This document shows positions 23,406-36,010 of a stretch of DNA of 64,000 nt, piece by piece; position 1 is the stretch's first letter, and every line of letters begins with the position of its first letter. The notes below the pieces were generated by a model. That model searched no databases. It had not been told where the DNA came from and saw only the letters and a list, made by a program, of their open reading frames with translations. The position numbers and the translations under genes are program-made. The DNA lies in assembly GCA_039111635.1 (NCBI GenBank), contig JBCAQO010000006.1, forward strand, positions 2,604,001 to 2,668,000, given 5' to 3'. The stretch comes from Heterobasidion occidentale (taxonomy: Eukaryota; Basidiomycota; Agaricomycetes; Russulales; Bondarzewiaceae).

Positions 23406-25912
23406 ATGGACGACAACAAAGTTCTACACCGGGTGCTTCGTCAGATCGCTCGATGGGCTGTCTATTCATTCTTCACCGAAGTCCACGTTATCAGCGAGGA
23501 GAACGTGCCACGAAAGGGTCCGCTTATTGCGTAGGTACTCTTTTCGTTGAGCGCGACGTATGGGATGTGAGAAGGGAGTCAGTGGTGGCATTAGTGATGT
23601 GATCGGTGAAAAATCGTCAAACACATGCTGACTTTCAACACAGGACAGCGACACACCATAACATGATGCTAGACCCTGCCATCCTCTGTGAGTGGCATAT
23701 ACTCTGTGATCCAGAACATCACTTACGATGCAGGTTTCCAGCCTCGGCATTTCCATACCAGCGAATCCTTCACTACTGGAGCAAGGGTACGCCCTCGTCT
23801 ATCCCCTTACCTATTACAGACTTTCGCTCCATCTTGCATCCATATGCCTTTTCAGCCAGCCTCTTTGCAAATCCAGTAGTGCGCAGCATCCTCATCAGCA
23901 CAGGCAACATTCCCGTCGATCGCAAGAGCAAAGATCGCCAGGCACTCTTTCGTGGGACATTCGATGCGATTTCCCAAGGTGCCGCCGTCGCGCTCTTCCC
24001 GGAAGGCACGAGTTATACCGAGTCACGGATCATGCAGGTGAAAGATGGCGCAGCGTGGTCCGCGCTCGAGTATGCTAAATGGGCGAAAGAAAACCCTGAC
24101 AAGGTGACGGAGGATCCTCTGGTCATTGTGCCTACTGCGATCGTATATACCAATAAATCGAAGTATCGCAGTTATGTGAGTGCAAGACACGTACTTTGGT
24201 GATATTCCATAAATGCTGATTGACGCTCAACAACAGGTCATCATGGAGTGTGTCCCAGTACGATATCGTTGAGCTAAGTGCTTAGAGTTGACGTGAATGC
24301 TCCTAGGTTTGGCCGTGGCATCACGCTCGACCCTTATATCGACCAATTCTTGTCGGTGGAGGAAGGTGCTCCGCGTGCGGCAGTCAAACGCCTGACACGT
24401 ACTATCGAGACTCGACTGGTCGAGCTGACAATCAACGCGCCAGATTGGCAAGTTCCATTCATTCATGGGTCTGGCGTATCTCATCGCTGCTTCTCTCATA
24501 CAGGGACACATTGTATACTGCACGCATGGCAAGGGACCTTCTCTGGGAGGACGAAACTACCCTCAATCGTGACGATTTCGTCCAAGTTTCACAAATGTTT
24601 GTCACTCTTATTATCTCCGAGAACGCTGATGAATCTGTCTCTCAGGTTGGTTGACCTATTCTCTACGCCGGATGTTACACCCAATTTCAACTCGGTCAAA
24701 TGACATCTTCTGGAATATTATTCTCTGCTTCAGTCCACTCAGCTTACAAACTCGGTGCTCTCTGCGCTTCCTCTTCCTGATACACTTGACCCCTATCACC
24801 CCGTCCCTCTCCCCAGCCGTCTGTTCACACTCCTGATCCTTCTTCGCGATAGTCTGTCCTGCTTAGTCCGTCTCCCCCTCTTCATCTTCCCCCTGATGAT
24901 TCATCTGCCCGCATACGTGATGGCTCGGCTTGGTGCACGCCTGGTAGAGGACGAAAAAGAGACACAAGCGCAGAACAAAATTCTTTTCGGCCTACTGTTG
25001 CTCGTGTTGATTTACCCTGCCGCATTTTTCTTCCTTTGGGCTTTCCTCTGGTACACCCCTGTCGGAGCTTTGTTCGCAGGCTTCGTCGTATGGCTCACAG
25101 CAATATACCACACAAAATTAGTTAACGGTAAGTACATACTCATTTCTACATGCTACACTTTTCTGAATAAAACGATGTTATGTTTGCTCCACTTCACCCA
25201 GATAATTACGAACAGTAAGTCAAGCTTTCTCCATACTCGTCGGAGGTCTGCACATTTCTGATCAAATCTTAGTGCGAAACGCCTCGTCGCGGCCTGGCGC
25301 GTCTTGATTGGCGTCTGGGCTCCCAAGCGATTCGAGTACCCGCTCACGACACTCGCGCCATACACCACGACGCCGATCCCACCTGTCAACCCATGGATAT
25401 CAGGCTCTCACTCCGGCACATCGACGCCGAAGCCGGATGAGAAGGCGGGGACGAGCGCCACCGGCGCAGCGGCAGAACCGCCCGTCAAGTCGAGACGTAA
25501 GAGGCGACCCCGCTCTGGGCGCGTCATAAGGCACGTCCTGCGTGCCCGAGCACATGCTGTTCGTGCCCTGGCGTCGTTCGTTGACCAGCTTGAGAAAGGC
25601 CCGGCGGAGAAGTGTGTGAACGCTTCGGCGCATCTCGCGTGGGCTTATGGTGGTGGGGTAGAAGACCCCAGTGCGCTCGAGAGTCAGCAAGTCGAGAGCG
25701 CAGTCGTCCCGCCTCGGAATTCTGCAGGCTGGAGGAGGGCCAGAGAAGTTATCGCTTTCTTGAGGAAGCGAGGGGCGAAGATTACCGCCCTTGAAAGGGG
25801 CATCGAAGCAGACTGGGCGGCCCTGAATAGTGATGGGGAGATGTCTCCTTCAGAGGATGCAGAGGATGCAGAGGATAGGGACGAAATTGTGTTTGTATCC
25901 CCGGGCCAGTGA
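23406..25912 (+). CDS. Glycerol-3-phosphate/dihydroxyacetone-phosphate acyltransferase (Sct1/Gpt2-like)
   Basis: Membrane acyltransferase catalysing the first acylation of glycerolipid synthesis, probably in the ER. Exons 23406-23530, 23644-23687, 23742-23786, 23856-24175, 24237-24247, 24307-24447, 24504-24595, 24645-24694, 24734-25127, 25202-25214 and 25273-25912 are phase-consistent. The N-terminal catalytic domain has the H-x4-D motif in THHNMMLDP, a substrate-binding GNIPVDR, the FPEGTSY motif, and the VPTAIVYTNKSKYRS block. Two or three hydrophobic segments follow (LFTLLILLR, FPLMIHLPAYV, and LLLLVLIYPAAFFFLWAF). The tail is Ser/Thr/Lys-rich and acidic at the end. Exons of 11 and 13 nt, and a GC-AG intron starting at 24,448, are needed to keep the family reading frame. 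It could instead prefer dihydroxyacetone phosphate; sequence alone does not decide. Confidence 0.88.
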
Positions 25913-27586
25913 CGACTGGCCCGTGTGGGCGAGGATCTACGGCTCTTGAATATGTTCTGTTCATTCATCTCTATTTTGTGCAGTATGACATAAGTCGCTG
26001 TCGACATTCACCAGCAGCCCGATACTGAGGTTTCTACAACGAGGATAGGTGCGAGTGCCCAGTGTCTTTCGACGGCCACTCGTCGCTTACTCCTCTCCGA
26101 CAGCTGGACGTCTTGTTGCACGAAATTATATGTCGACTACGTGTTATTACCGTATCTGCCTTGAAGCAATTGATAGATCGACGCCAGGAACTTATTCCCG
26201 ACATCAGGGATAGAGTGTACCTCATCGACGATTGCCTTCAAGTCTGTGTCCACCTACAGTATTTCCCGGTTGGCATCAAGCTGCCTGATCTTGCTAGGAC
26301 TTCTGTGAAGATAATTCAAGTCAGTTCTCTATTGAACTCGGCGGTATCATTCATAACATATTCATCTTATCCCATGACAGCTGATGTCAGAATGATAATT
26401 TTAGATGGATTGAAGGCGGGTTTCGGATCCTAGCCCACGCGGACGCTCGGCAAAGAGTCTCAGACTCGAGCCTGGTGCAGTCGAGCCTCGATTTTTCAAG
26501 GAACTCTCACTGAGATATGGAAAGAGGCATACTCAGAAATCATATCCTGCTGAGCTGCTCCAAGCGCAGCGCTGCTACTCCAGCTCGAAGTCGGCCATGT
26601 CGGGGTCTCCGAAATTGTCTCTTCGGCGGCGTGCGTGCTCTTCGGGGAACCCCATCAAGACCATCAAGCCGGCTTGAGCTGTTCAAAAAGGATCCGTTCG
26701 CCGAGGCTCTATTGTTCCTAAGCATTCGGAACGATCTCCAGGATAGTCTTCTCCTGCTTACTCATTTTGAGTTGTAAACTTTTTGTTGCTCAGGTCCGAT
26801 TGCCGAAGTCAGCTGCGGCCAGGAGTTGACCTCACTAATGCAGCACTTCTATGCTTATTTCCGATGGTCGTAATGCGAAGAGCTTGGCTGGTCGTCAGTG
26901 CATTGCAAGCAAATGCTCAGCTATTTGCAGTCGTCAAACCAGAAGGTATGAATAACCTCGCATAAGTAACCACTCCTTTATGTGTCATACGAGCATCTCA
27001 TCCGAGCTTCCGACTGACATCAGGAGATCCCTCTGTGCCAGAAGCGTTCGCTAATCAACAATTTCATTTACAGCTGACGCCTGTGCCCCAATGGGGAGAA
27101 TGGGTGTAAGTATTTTCACACTGATCGAAATCATAGAGAATCACGACTAAGTCCCATAATTGACCGTGGGACCATGTAAAGCAGGCTTTGTATCGTCGGC
27201 CGGTACCTTGCTTCCGAGCACTGCGCATGGGCTCGAAGTTGCTCAAAATCTACACAGTGTCGCACACTGCTTCAGGTACTGACCTGCACGAATTCTTTCG
27301 ACCGTTCTACAAGGAAATACTGTAGGTCCTTGTATTTCTCCCTGATCAAATAAGAAATTTGAGTTAGTGAACGCGCGTGGAGGCGCGTGGTCGGAGCCAA
27401 GATGATGATGTCTCTAGTGCCATCTTAAACCCTTCTCGATTAAGCGGCGCCGCCGAGTGCCACGACGATCCGGGGTTGTTTTTTGTTATATTAATGACAC
27501 CCGACACCTAGCTCCTTTTGAGTCGTCCATTTCACCCATCTTCCCCTCTTTGACTTCTTACTTTCTTGCTCTCACACACTCTCATC
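25913..27586. other. Intergenic; possible relic frames only
   Basis: A frame at 26,062-26,433 (Leu/Ile-rich, with LLHEIICRLRV) and one at 26,517-26,777 are open but match no family I know. Short matches with other parts of the window were not seen. Treated as non-genic, possibly decayed coding DNA. Confidence 0.4.
27486..27493 (+). promoter_or_regulatory. TATA-like box upstream of zinc-cluster gene C
   Basis: TTATATTA about 95 bp before the ATG at 27,587, followed by a pyrimidine-rich stretch (27,525-27,585) typical of fungal transcription start regions. Confidence 0.35.
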
Positions 27587-29361
27587 ATGCAGGCATCACA
27601 ATCTGAATCAACCCTCGCGTCGTGGAATCAGACAGACTTCGGAAGTGAACAGGCCTTCGTCGACTACAGTTCTGAGCCTTATCAGTCATCTCCTGGCGAC
27701 GGACTGGCATCTTTCCCTTACTCGATCATCTCAGGCCAGGACACAGAAAGCCTAAACCTTGTTGAACGCAGCCCTTTAGGATACTCTCATTACAGTCCGG
27801 ACGAGGTGCGCATATGACGAATTACTTTCATGATCCGTACATGATAGTGAGATGCTTTGAAGTATGGGTTCTATCAGATGCATGGGGCGTACCATCATCC
27901 CGGAGGCGTCGACTACGCTGCTACTGCGGACATGCGTTACGGCAGCGCCTCAACCGACCTCTCTGCTGCTGTGGGTGTATGTCAAGACCCTATCCTCGAC
28001 CCATGGGCAGAAACGACTCAAGAACAGTGGAACGATGCTGTTGATGACGTGTACTCTTCCGTAGAGCCTATCCAAGTCCGTGAAATCGTTGCACCAACTC
28101 CTCGGCACGCCGTACAGATGACGTTAGAGGCCGCTCCGAGCCCAGCTCGCCGACCGTCAGCGCCTGCTCTCAATCCCGCCTTCTTTGGTCAACATGCCTG
28201 GGTCAAAGAAAGAAGAAACAGGCATAGCCTTGCTTCCTTCAACGGCGAGAGCGCGTATACAGAGAACAAAGTCAGTGCCCATTTCTCTTCCCTTGACCCT
28301 GGTTCGCTGACTTCCATTTGGCAGTACAAGCATCCTTCTAGCCTCCTAGATGACGAGACCTCAGAGAAGCATTATCAAGCACAATATCAAAGGCGGCATG
28401 ATCACCAGGTGCCGTCCTCTCTCGACAGTAGCACGTCATGCCTTCTGCTCACAGTCTGGTCAGAATGCCGTGATGCCATGGCAGGGGGGTGCAGCGAACA
28501 CAAGCGCCAATCCGTGCTTCTCGCCGTGTGAACACCCACAGTATAACCCCTATTCTTCACCTTCTAGCGTCGCTGTCTCTCCCACGAGCGCACCCACAGT
28601 GTCGACTTCTCCGCACTCGCAGTCGCCGGTGGCCATATCAACATTGGAGTCGAAGTTCTACATCATTTCGTCAGAACAATGCGCACCTACAACATACACA
28701 CACACTACGCATGCGAACCACGAAGCTGGAATCCTCAGGAATCCCAGCACGGGAACCCAGCAAGGATGGATGGGCCGGACAAGCACTGAATCCCTGGAGA
28801 CTATCGGTGAGGAAGGCTCTAGGACTGCCAGTGTCGCGCGACGCCGTGGTCGTACTCGCGTCGTCAGAAACGTTCAGCCCATTGCGTGCTTCTTCTGTCG
28901 TGGTCGGAAGATCGCTTGCGGTCCTGCGGATCCTAATAGTTCAGATAAAACGTGCATGTGAGTGTCGCTCATGTCACAATGTTTGCTGAGGAAAGAGGGG
29001 GTCACTGAGGGTCATTGTCGCTCCATCCCCTCCCGTCTCCCTTATATGCTTTCGTCCATGTGAGGCACCGGCTGCTGCCGCTGAACCAGACGCAGCTAGA
29101 TGCTCGCGCTGCGACAGTCTGTCCATCTGATAAAGCCATCGCGATATCTGCGCGCGGCTTCTGTTGTTGGGAAACCGATTACATGCGCTACTTCCACCTT
29201 GATCACCTCGTGGCGTTCATCTTGGCTATCTCATCTTTTCAACAAACCTGTGCTAATCTACTTTGGTTTTCCCTCATAGGCAATGTTTGAAACGGCATCG
29301 TAAATGCGTGTATCCGCCTGAATCAAGGCGTGGCCGCAGACAAAATGAGGATACAGCCTAG
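27587..29361 (+). CDS. Transcription factor with C-terminal Zn2Cys6 cluster (copy C)
   Basis: Third member of the family at 3.7-6.5 kb and 14.5-17.3 kb, on the opposite strand. Exons 27587-27805, 27863-28270, 28325-28408, 28455-28957 and 29280-29361 give 431 residues in phase. The body is low-complexity (Ser, Tyr, Gln, Pro) with short matches to A and B in the Tyr/His/Gly-rich region. The cluster is at the extreme C-terminus: half 1 ACFFCRGRKIACGP with Cys 4 in KTC, half 2 QCLKRHRKCVYPPESRRGRR. Again the last intron (28,958-29,279, 322 nt) divides the cluster at the same codon. That shared intron position shows common descent. No two-hairpin element was recognised in this intron. Confidence 0.82.
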
Positions 29362-31364
29362 AGGGAAGATAGTGCTAAGCATATTCAATCCGGCCACCAT
29401 ACACTGCGACGACTCCTTATTGTTGTCCAACCTTGCATGCTTTTGCGGCGTGTTTGCTCAGTATTTGTATTAATATACTTGTGGCAGTTGCCCCATTTGT
29501 TATAACTTATTCCTACGCCTTTTTTGCGTCTCGGATTCCGATCAATCTGATAGATCTGGCACGCACAGAATATTCTCATCATTGCCCATCACCTGTACGA
29601 AAGGACGAGACTATGGTCGCCATACTATGTTCAAGTGAGCTCGCAAGTTACGTTCGTATCTATAATTTTCAATTCAAGACTGGATTGTATCACCAATCGT
29701 CTACTCCCATGTCTTTAGTGCGCCAAGCGCTCATATGAGTCGGTGTACAATGACTCGTGAAAGGTTCGTGTTTTTAATCGCAGTTCTTTACCTCCATCGA
29801 GAACCGCCCAGACCTTGATATCCACCTATTTCTGAGCCCAGTCTTAACTGCTATTCGGCACGAGGTGAACTGTACGGACTTGAGGACGGGCTGACACATT
29901 CATTCTAGGTTTTGTACTCATGTATGACACTGACAGCCTCGCGATTTCGAGAAATCCACGTCATCTCCCCACGCACAAGTCTGATCGTTGCTCGATTATT
30001 ACAGGAGCTACACGAAAAGCCATGAGGTAGAAGTGATAGCTGGACTGGCTTTCGTCCTTCATCTCCGGCTTCCGGCATTGCGCCTGTTGGCCAAGTGGAT
30101 GTCAATGAGATACACCTATATATGGAACGGAATCGCTTACTCTGAGAAGGTCGCTTGAAGCCGACAGTTGAGACATGAGGACGCTATCGACCTGCAAAGC
30201 AGGAAGCTCGTGACAAGATATATGCCCGCTCTATGTACTGGGGTGAACGCTATAACGGTCTTGTGGGGCACCTGCTGCATACAGATCAACTTCGCCGAAA
30301 CCTTGTCGGTTAACAGTCTATAGGCTATGGTGGACTCCTTGATGTCCATTTTACCACCCCATGACTACGTTCCCTTCGCCTATTGTTTCCTCAAACCCTG
30401 ACGCGCCTCTGCTTCGATCAACAAAGAAGCCCTCTGATGAGGCCCTCCTGCAGAATGTGATATCACTCCGTCATACTATTCAGGCAGCATACACTCTTCA
30501 GTTGGCGGGCGTGCACTTCCGCGAGTGAAATGGTAGCAAAGACCACATGATGGCGGAGATGGGGATCAGAGTTGTCCAAGAAAAGCCAAACGAGAAGGTC
30601 GGTGAAGCATATGGCACGGAGAGCGAGATATCATGGGACGCGGATTCAAGGATTGGAAGGCGAGATGACTTTAGCCTAAGCCTTGTGCGAACGTAATAAC
30701 CCAAGCAGCAGCTATAAGCTTGCAGTGGAAAAGTTCGGACTTCCGCGCATGAGCCGGCTGGTATGGTATCTGTAGGGTCATGGATAGCTAGTAGGTCTGC
30801 ACGTACCACACACAGTCAGGAGGTATTATAGCATCGTAAGATTTTTATCTTCCTAAGCCAATCCTATGCCCGAGGTTTGGGTGCAGCGCACATGTGCAGC
30901 TATCACAGACAATTCTATCAGACTAGCACGCTGATGGTTGGGCCAAAGCTAAACATCGATTCAGTAAAAGTGCATTAGAAGAAAATTAACATACCGATTC
31001 ATCTCGACACGCATGCGAAAGCTTCAATCGACGGCGTCAAGGTCCAGAGTTGATCACACGACTTCCATGTCCCAACCGATCAGGAGGTCTTCAAGACCAT
31101 TTGAGGTATATAATTGCCAAGGTCATGCCTCAGAGAAAGGTTCAAATAGTCAAATCGCCATGCGCAGCAGTAGGAATCCTGCACTCGATTTGTGACCAGA
31201 CGGACATACCATTGTTTCAGTTTTCGGGACTGTACGCTTTACGAAAAAACATTCCAGGCAAACTTGAGCTGAACGGCTGAAAACAGAAAGACTTCAAGCT
31301 TCAACATGATAGCGGCCACGGTCTGAAGCGCTGACGAGCGAAACGACGAAGCCAAAATAGCGAC
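29362..31364. other. Intergenic; no supported gene
   Basis: About 2 kb with only short open frames. A minus-strand frame at 30,498-30,809 is hydrophobic and could be a remnant of a small membrane protein; I cannot place it in a family. Confidence 0.4.
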
Positions 31365-31701
31365 GCCGACTGGCTCGGTAAATGCCGCACCTCTTCGTCC
31401 TCACTTTCATTTGTTACTTCAGTGCGCCACTTCTGTTAGCGACATGGCGAGTGCATGCACTCTCCTACACGATTCTCAGCTACCTGATGGTACCCTCTTT
31501 AACCACTCGGGGATGCCTCAAGGCTGTCTCGTTATATCCCAGCTGCCTCGCAGCACTCTCGATTGGGTTCTGGCGCTGACCCTTCTATCACAAGGACTGC
31601 TGCGCAGAAGTATGAGCCTTTCACTATAAGCATCCAGTCTGTCTCGCCAAGGTGTCCCACCACAGTGAGCCTCATCAGATCTCATCACTGTCTCGACTTG
31701 A

Positions 31702-33061
31702 ATGTCAGCGTCTTCGTTCTCCTCACCCAGTGAGCCTGATATCATCGAATTCATCGATTCTCCCCTACCGTCCCCAACATCGCAGCCTACAGTCGCATCT
31801 ATTGCCACGGAAAACCTTCCTGGTCACCCGCCAGAGCTGAAGCAGGTGGCCTTAGGCTCTTCTCCTCTCCCTGCTGTGCGGAAGGACACAGAACTTGCCT
31901 CACGGAACACATCTGTGTCTACCCTGTCAGCTATGTCTATGAACGATGTGATTTCTGAGCCGGATAAGTCGTTGAAGAGCTTCAAGTTTTTCTTCCCAGA
32001 CGGGAACGTAACGTTTTTAGTGCGTCTAATCTAGAGCTTTCAATATCGAACGTACGTGTTTATGCCAGATCGCGCAGGTGGAAGACACAGTGTATCGTCT
32101 CCATCGCTATCTATTCATTCGCCACTCCTCGAAATTCGCATCTGAATTTCTCCAACACGACTCTGATAACAACACTCCTATCAAATTGGATGCCATCGAC
32201 AAGCGTGGATTCGAAGCTTTACTATCGATTCTATATCCCTTGTCAGTGCATTATGAGCACTCCCAGCGCACTTTTTGATCATATGTCCATTCTAGGGATT
32301 TCACGAGGCACATTGTAGAAGGGGTCAACCCATGGAGTTCCGTCCTTGATATAGCGACTGAGTGGGGCTTCAAATCTATCCGAGAGTTGGCAATCCAAAC
32401 TCTCGCACCCATCGTTTCGCCCGTCGATCAAGTCGCGTTCGGAGAAAAGTACGGAGTCGAGGCATGGCTCTTTCCCGGCTTCCAATCTTTATGCAGTAGA
32501 CCAGAATCGCTCACTCTTGAGGAAGGGCGGCGGCTTGGCCTTGAGAACGTCATCGTGATCGACCGTGCCCGACAGGAGATTAGGGACAATATGTCTTCAC
32601 GTTCCACCGCGGCGATGGCTACAACCGAATGCTTGGCTTGCAAAACACCCATGATATACTCTTTGCCATTGTCGAAGCCTGAGCCACCAGTGGTTGATTC
32701 CAAACTTTCGAAATACGACGTTTCATCACCAAATCCTTCATCAGCCAGCCTTTCACCGTCTGTTTCTTCGCATCCTTCTACATCTAGTTTTCCATCCAAG
32801 CATCCCAAACGGCCCTCTCATGGACGCAGATTTCTGCTATATTGTCCTCTCCTGGGCAAAAACAAACTCATTGTCGCCTATGTGGTGTACAACGTGGAAA
32901 GCTGTCTAATGTCGAAATCTCTGACCAAGTCGAGCAGTTCATCCCCCAGTTTTCAATCGCCAGGGAGGCCAGACTGCGGGGAGAAATCTGAAGCCGAATC
33001 GAAGGCAAGAACTGAGGCCGAATCTGTGGCAAGGGCGAAGGCTGAATGGAGGCAAAGCTGA
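31702..33061 (+). CDS. BTB/POZ domain protein, unit 1 (3' frameshift)
   Basis: BTB proteins dimerise and often act as adaptors for cullin-3 ubiquitin ligases or in chromatin; the partner here is unknown. Exons 31702-32019, 32078-32241 and 32296-33061 give 415 residues. Residues 1-90 are disordered. The BTB fold starts at SFKFFFPDGNVTFL and continues through RLHRYLFIRHSSKFASEF in exon 2. Exon 3 has the helical part (WGFKSIRELAIQTLAPI, GLENVIVIDRARQEI) and a first CLAC pair. Paralogues then carry a second C-x2-C pair. Here the matching residues (CRLCGVQRGKLS, about 32,870) lie in another frame, so one base was probably gained or lost near 32,800. The gene may make a protein with an altered tail, or be dying. 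Confidence 0.7.
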
Positions 33062-33542
33062 AAGCTGATTCGGAGGCGAAAGCAAACTAGAAGCTGAGGA
33101 TATGGATGGACAGGCTATGGAAGGCCAAGGAAGTATACGCGTGGGCGAAAGTGAAAGCAGAGGCAAGGGCTAAGGCAGAGGCAAAAGCTAAAGCGGGCGC
33201 AAGACTGAACGGAACACCACTACTAGTAGGGAGGAGCGCCATGATTTGGTCTCAGAACTCCTTCAACCCATCCAAGTGCTAGATTCTGACAAATATGACT
33301 ATTTCATAAAAACTGCTATGCTGCGCCATATTGAGAGACACGAAGTCAAACGTCCTTCTGTTTTCACCCGTTCAACTTGACTTCGTTCCAATTCATTCAA
33401 ATTTGAGTATGTCGCGCACCGCCGAGCCGAGACCGTGAGCTTCACGGTATGTGAAGATTGCAAAGGGGTTCATACCATAGTTCGCATCAAGGATCCTGTC
33501 GATCTCCTTCCAAATCGATGCAAGTGACTTGCATTCTATTCC
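33062..33542. other. Spacer after BTB unit 1
   Basis: Begins with Lys/Ala/Glu-coding remnants (33,062-33,210) that resemble the alanine/lysine-rich tails of units 3 and 4 but are interrupted by stops. This supports loss of the original tail in unit 1. The rest has no gene. Confidence 0.5.
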
Positions 33543-33704
33543 TTGAGACACTCACTCCCAGATGCCGTAATCATGCAAGGTCTTGGAAACGCTGCGGAGG
33601 GGCAGCCAAGTAACTCCACGTCTACTGCTCAAAAGAACGATGTAGTTTCTGAGCTAGATAAGCCGTCGAAGAGCTTCAAGTTTTTCTTCCCAGATGGGAA
33701 CGTC
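33543..33704 (+). pseudogene. Isolated BTB exon-1 fragment
   Basis: Encodes the end of a BTB first exon (NDVVSELDKPSKSFKFFF, then PDGNV) and then breaks directly into the repeated leader sequence (GSDADWLGKC) without the usual donor. It is a remnant of an extra unit, or of an unequal exchange between units 1 and 2. Confidence 0.7.
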
Positions 33705-34098
33705 GGAAGCGACGCTGACTGGCTCGGTAAATGCCGCACCTCTTCGTCCTCACTTACATTCCTTTGTTGGGAGGCTTCAGCAATTTCTTCTCATCATACC
33801 TAGTTGGTTGTTCGGTGCGCCACTTCTTATAGCGCAATGGCGAATGCATACACCATCCTACAAGATTCTTAGCTACCCGACAGTACCCTGTCTAATCACT
33901 CGGGGATGCCTCAAGGCCATCTCGTTATATCCCAGCTGCCTCGCAGCACTCTCGATCGGGTTCTGGCGCTGACCCTTCTATCACAAGGACTACTGCGCAG
34001 AAGTGTCAGCCTTTCGCTATAAGCATCCATTCTGTCTCGCCAAGGCGTCTCACCACACTGAGCCTCATCAGACCTCATCACTGTCCTGACTTGAATGT

Positions 34099-35385
34099 CA
34101 GCGTCTTCGTTCTCCTCACCCAGTGAGCCTGATACTGATTTCGACGATTTCGACACACTCTCGCCGCCTCCAGCTCTAAATCAACCAGCGTCCAGCACGC
34201 AGTCCTTCATTGTCCACCAACCAGTGATCATGACGGCAGCACAAGAACCTCCTGCACTGCCGAGAGATTGAGGGACGCGGCGCTTGCGTTAGAGGATGTG
34301 CTTATATTCACTCTGTCGACGCCGCCTGATGTGGCATCGGTACCGGATTTGTCGAAGCACGAGATCTTTTTCTTCCCTGATGGGAACATAACATTCATTG
34401 TGCGCTTGACCTGATTTCTACACTGTTGACTTGTGGACTTACAACTGAATGCGCAGGTCGAGGACACATTGTATTGCTTATATCGCCACATATTCCTTCG
34501 CCACTCCCCAGTCTTTGCGGCTGAATTCATTCCTGACGACTCTGAGGATGATCGTCCTATCGAGTTGGACGGGGTCAAGAAGCACGCTTTCGATAATTTT
34601 TTGTCCATTCTGTACCCCTCGTCAGTATACCTTGAATGCTTTCGACCTTGAATGCCTTCGCACGTGAACTGACATAAGTTTGTTTTCAGGAATTTTGCAA
34701 AAAGCGATGTGGAAGGAGTGGAAGGATGGGCTACCGTCCTTCATCTATCTACCCTGTGGGGTTTCAAGTCCATTCGGGAATTAGCCATCCGATCTCTTGC
34801 TACGATCGGCTCATGCGTTGACAAAGTGGTGTTCGGGCACAAGTATGACGTCGAAGAATTCCTTTTACCAGGATATACCGAGTTGTGCCAAAGGGACAAA
34901 TCGCTCACTTTCGAGGAAGGCCGCCGAATTGGTCTCAAATACGTTATCACGATCGCACATGCACGCCAGGAGCTTCAGCTTCAACACTATTCACGATCAT
35001 TGGCGGGGACCGCTAGTGGCAAATGCTTGTCTTGTAACTCGAACGACGCCTTTACCATCACCTACAATGCGTTTGGTCTCAGAACAAACCCGACGGTCGA
35101 TGCTGATACGTGCCGGTTTTGCCGTGTCAAGCGGGGAAGCATTACATCTGCCGATATCTCACAGCAGGTCAAACAATTATTGCCGCACCTCAGCCACCCG
35201 TTGCGGTACCCACTAAACAAAGCGTCGAAAATCAGATGCCAATACTAGCGACCTCGACTGATGTTCTCGATGCAATGGATATGGACGAAGGTTTGGATGA
35301 GACAACCGACGTCGTTCAAGTCATGAGCCCCAAGCCGCGATCGATGAAATCGAAAACGAACGGGAAGGGGAAGAAAAAGTACTAG
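34099..35385 (+). CDS. BTB/POZ domain protein, unit 2 (diverged, probably frameshifted)
   Basis: Exon 1 opens with MSASSFSSPSEPD at 34,099, but that frame meets a stop at 34,269-34,271. The BTB start (EIFFFPDGNITFI) is in another frame, reachable only by a 41-nt intron or a frameshift. Exon 2 is 34457-34620 (LYRHIFLRHSPVFAAEF). Exon 3 starts at 34,690 (WGFKSIRELAIRSLATI) and has two Cys pairs, CLSC and CRFC, then VKRGSITSADISQQV. The frame then ends at 35,248 (RCQY). The lysine-rich tail expected from paralogues (SMKSKTNGKGKKKY, stop 35,385) lies in another frame. The central domain is well preserved, but both ends look damaged. It could be a recent pseudogene or need unusual splicing. Confidence 0.6.
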
Positions 35386-36010
35386 ATGCAATCAAAGGGA
35401 CTGTGCATACACCCTAGATCGATGAAGCATCTTGCGACACTGTACTCTAGCCTAGGCTTCATGTGAACTCTACGAATTGGGAAGGAATGTAGCCTTGTCC
35501 AGCGTTCAATGACCCGGGTAAGCCTCATGTTGTCTAGGCGCTATCTGATTGTTGTCTTCTCACCTGCTGACAAGATAGATTCCATGCCTCGGCCTCAGCC
35601 TTTATCTGGTGAACCCACTCCTGCACTCTGCGTATCTCGTTATGTTGTGCCGCATCTGTAAAGGAGTGTAATTTGACCATACCATGACTCATATCAAAGA
35701 TCATGTAATGCTGGTTTCCTTCTACACCAACGCGCTTCAGTGACTTGCATTCTCTTCTCCAAATACTCATCGTCAAATGTGATCAAGGTTTAGGAACATC
35801 CAAGTGACTCTCACGTCTATTGACTCGGTGGAGAGCCTCAAGGCCGCATGTCTCGTTACATATCAACTCCTCATGGCGCTCTCGATTTAGATTTTAGCGC
35901 TGACCCTTCGATCATAAAGACTGTCGCTCAGAAGTATCAGCCTTTCGCTATCAACATCCATTCTGCCCGCTGTCCTCACCACAGTAAACCTCGTCACTGT
36001 CCCAAATTGA
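35386..36010. other. Spacer and decayed leader before BTB unit 3
   Basis: Contains a decayed form of the repeated leader (about 35,830-36,010). A minus-strand frame at 35,534-35,776 has no recognised domain. Confidence 0.45.

Noticed and set aside
26062..26433. Plus-strand frame of 123 codons after the acyltransferase
   Set aside because: Leu/Ile-rich but no recognisable family and no splice partners; kept as possible relic only.
30498..30809. Hydrophobic minus-strand frame, perhaps a membrane protein
   Set aside because: I could not connect it to flanking exons or to a known family.
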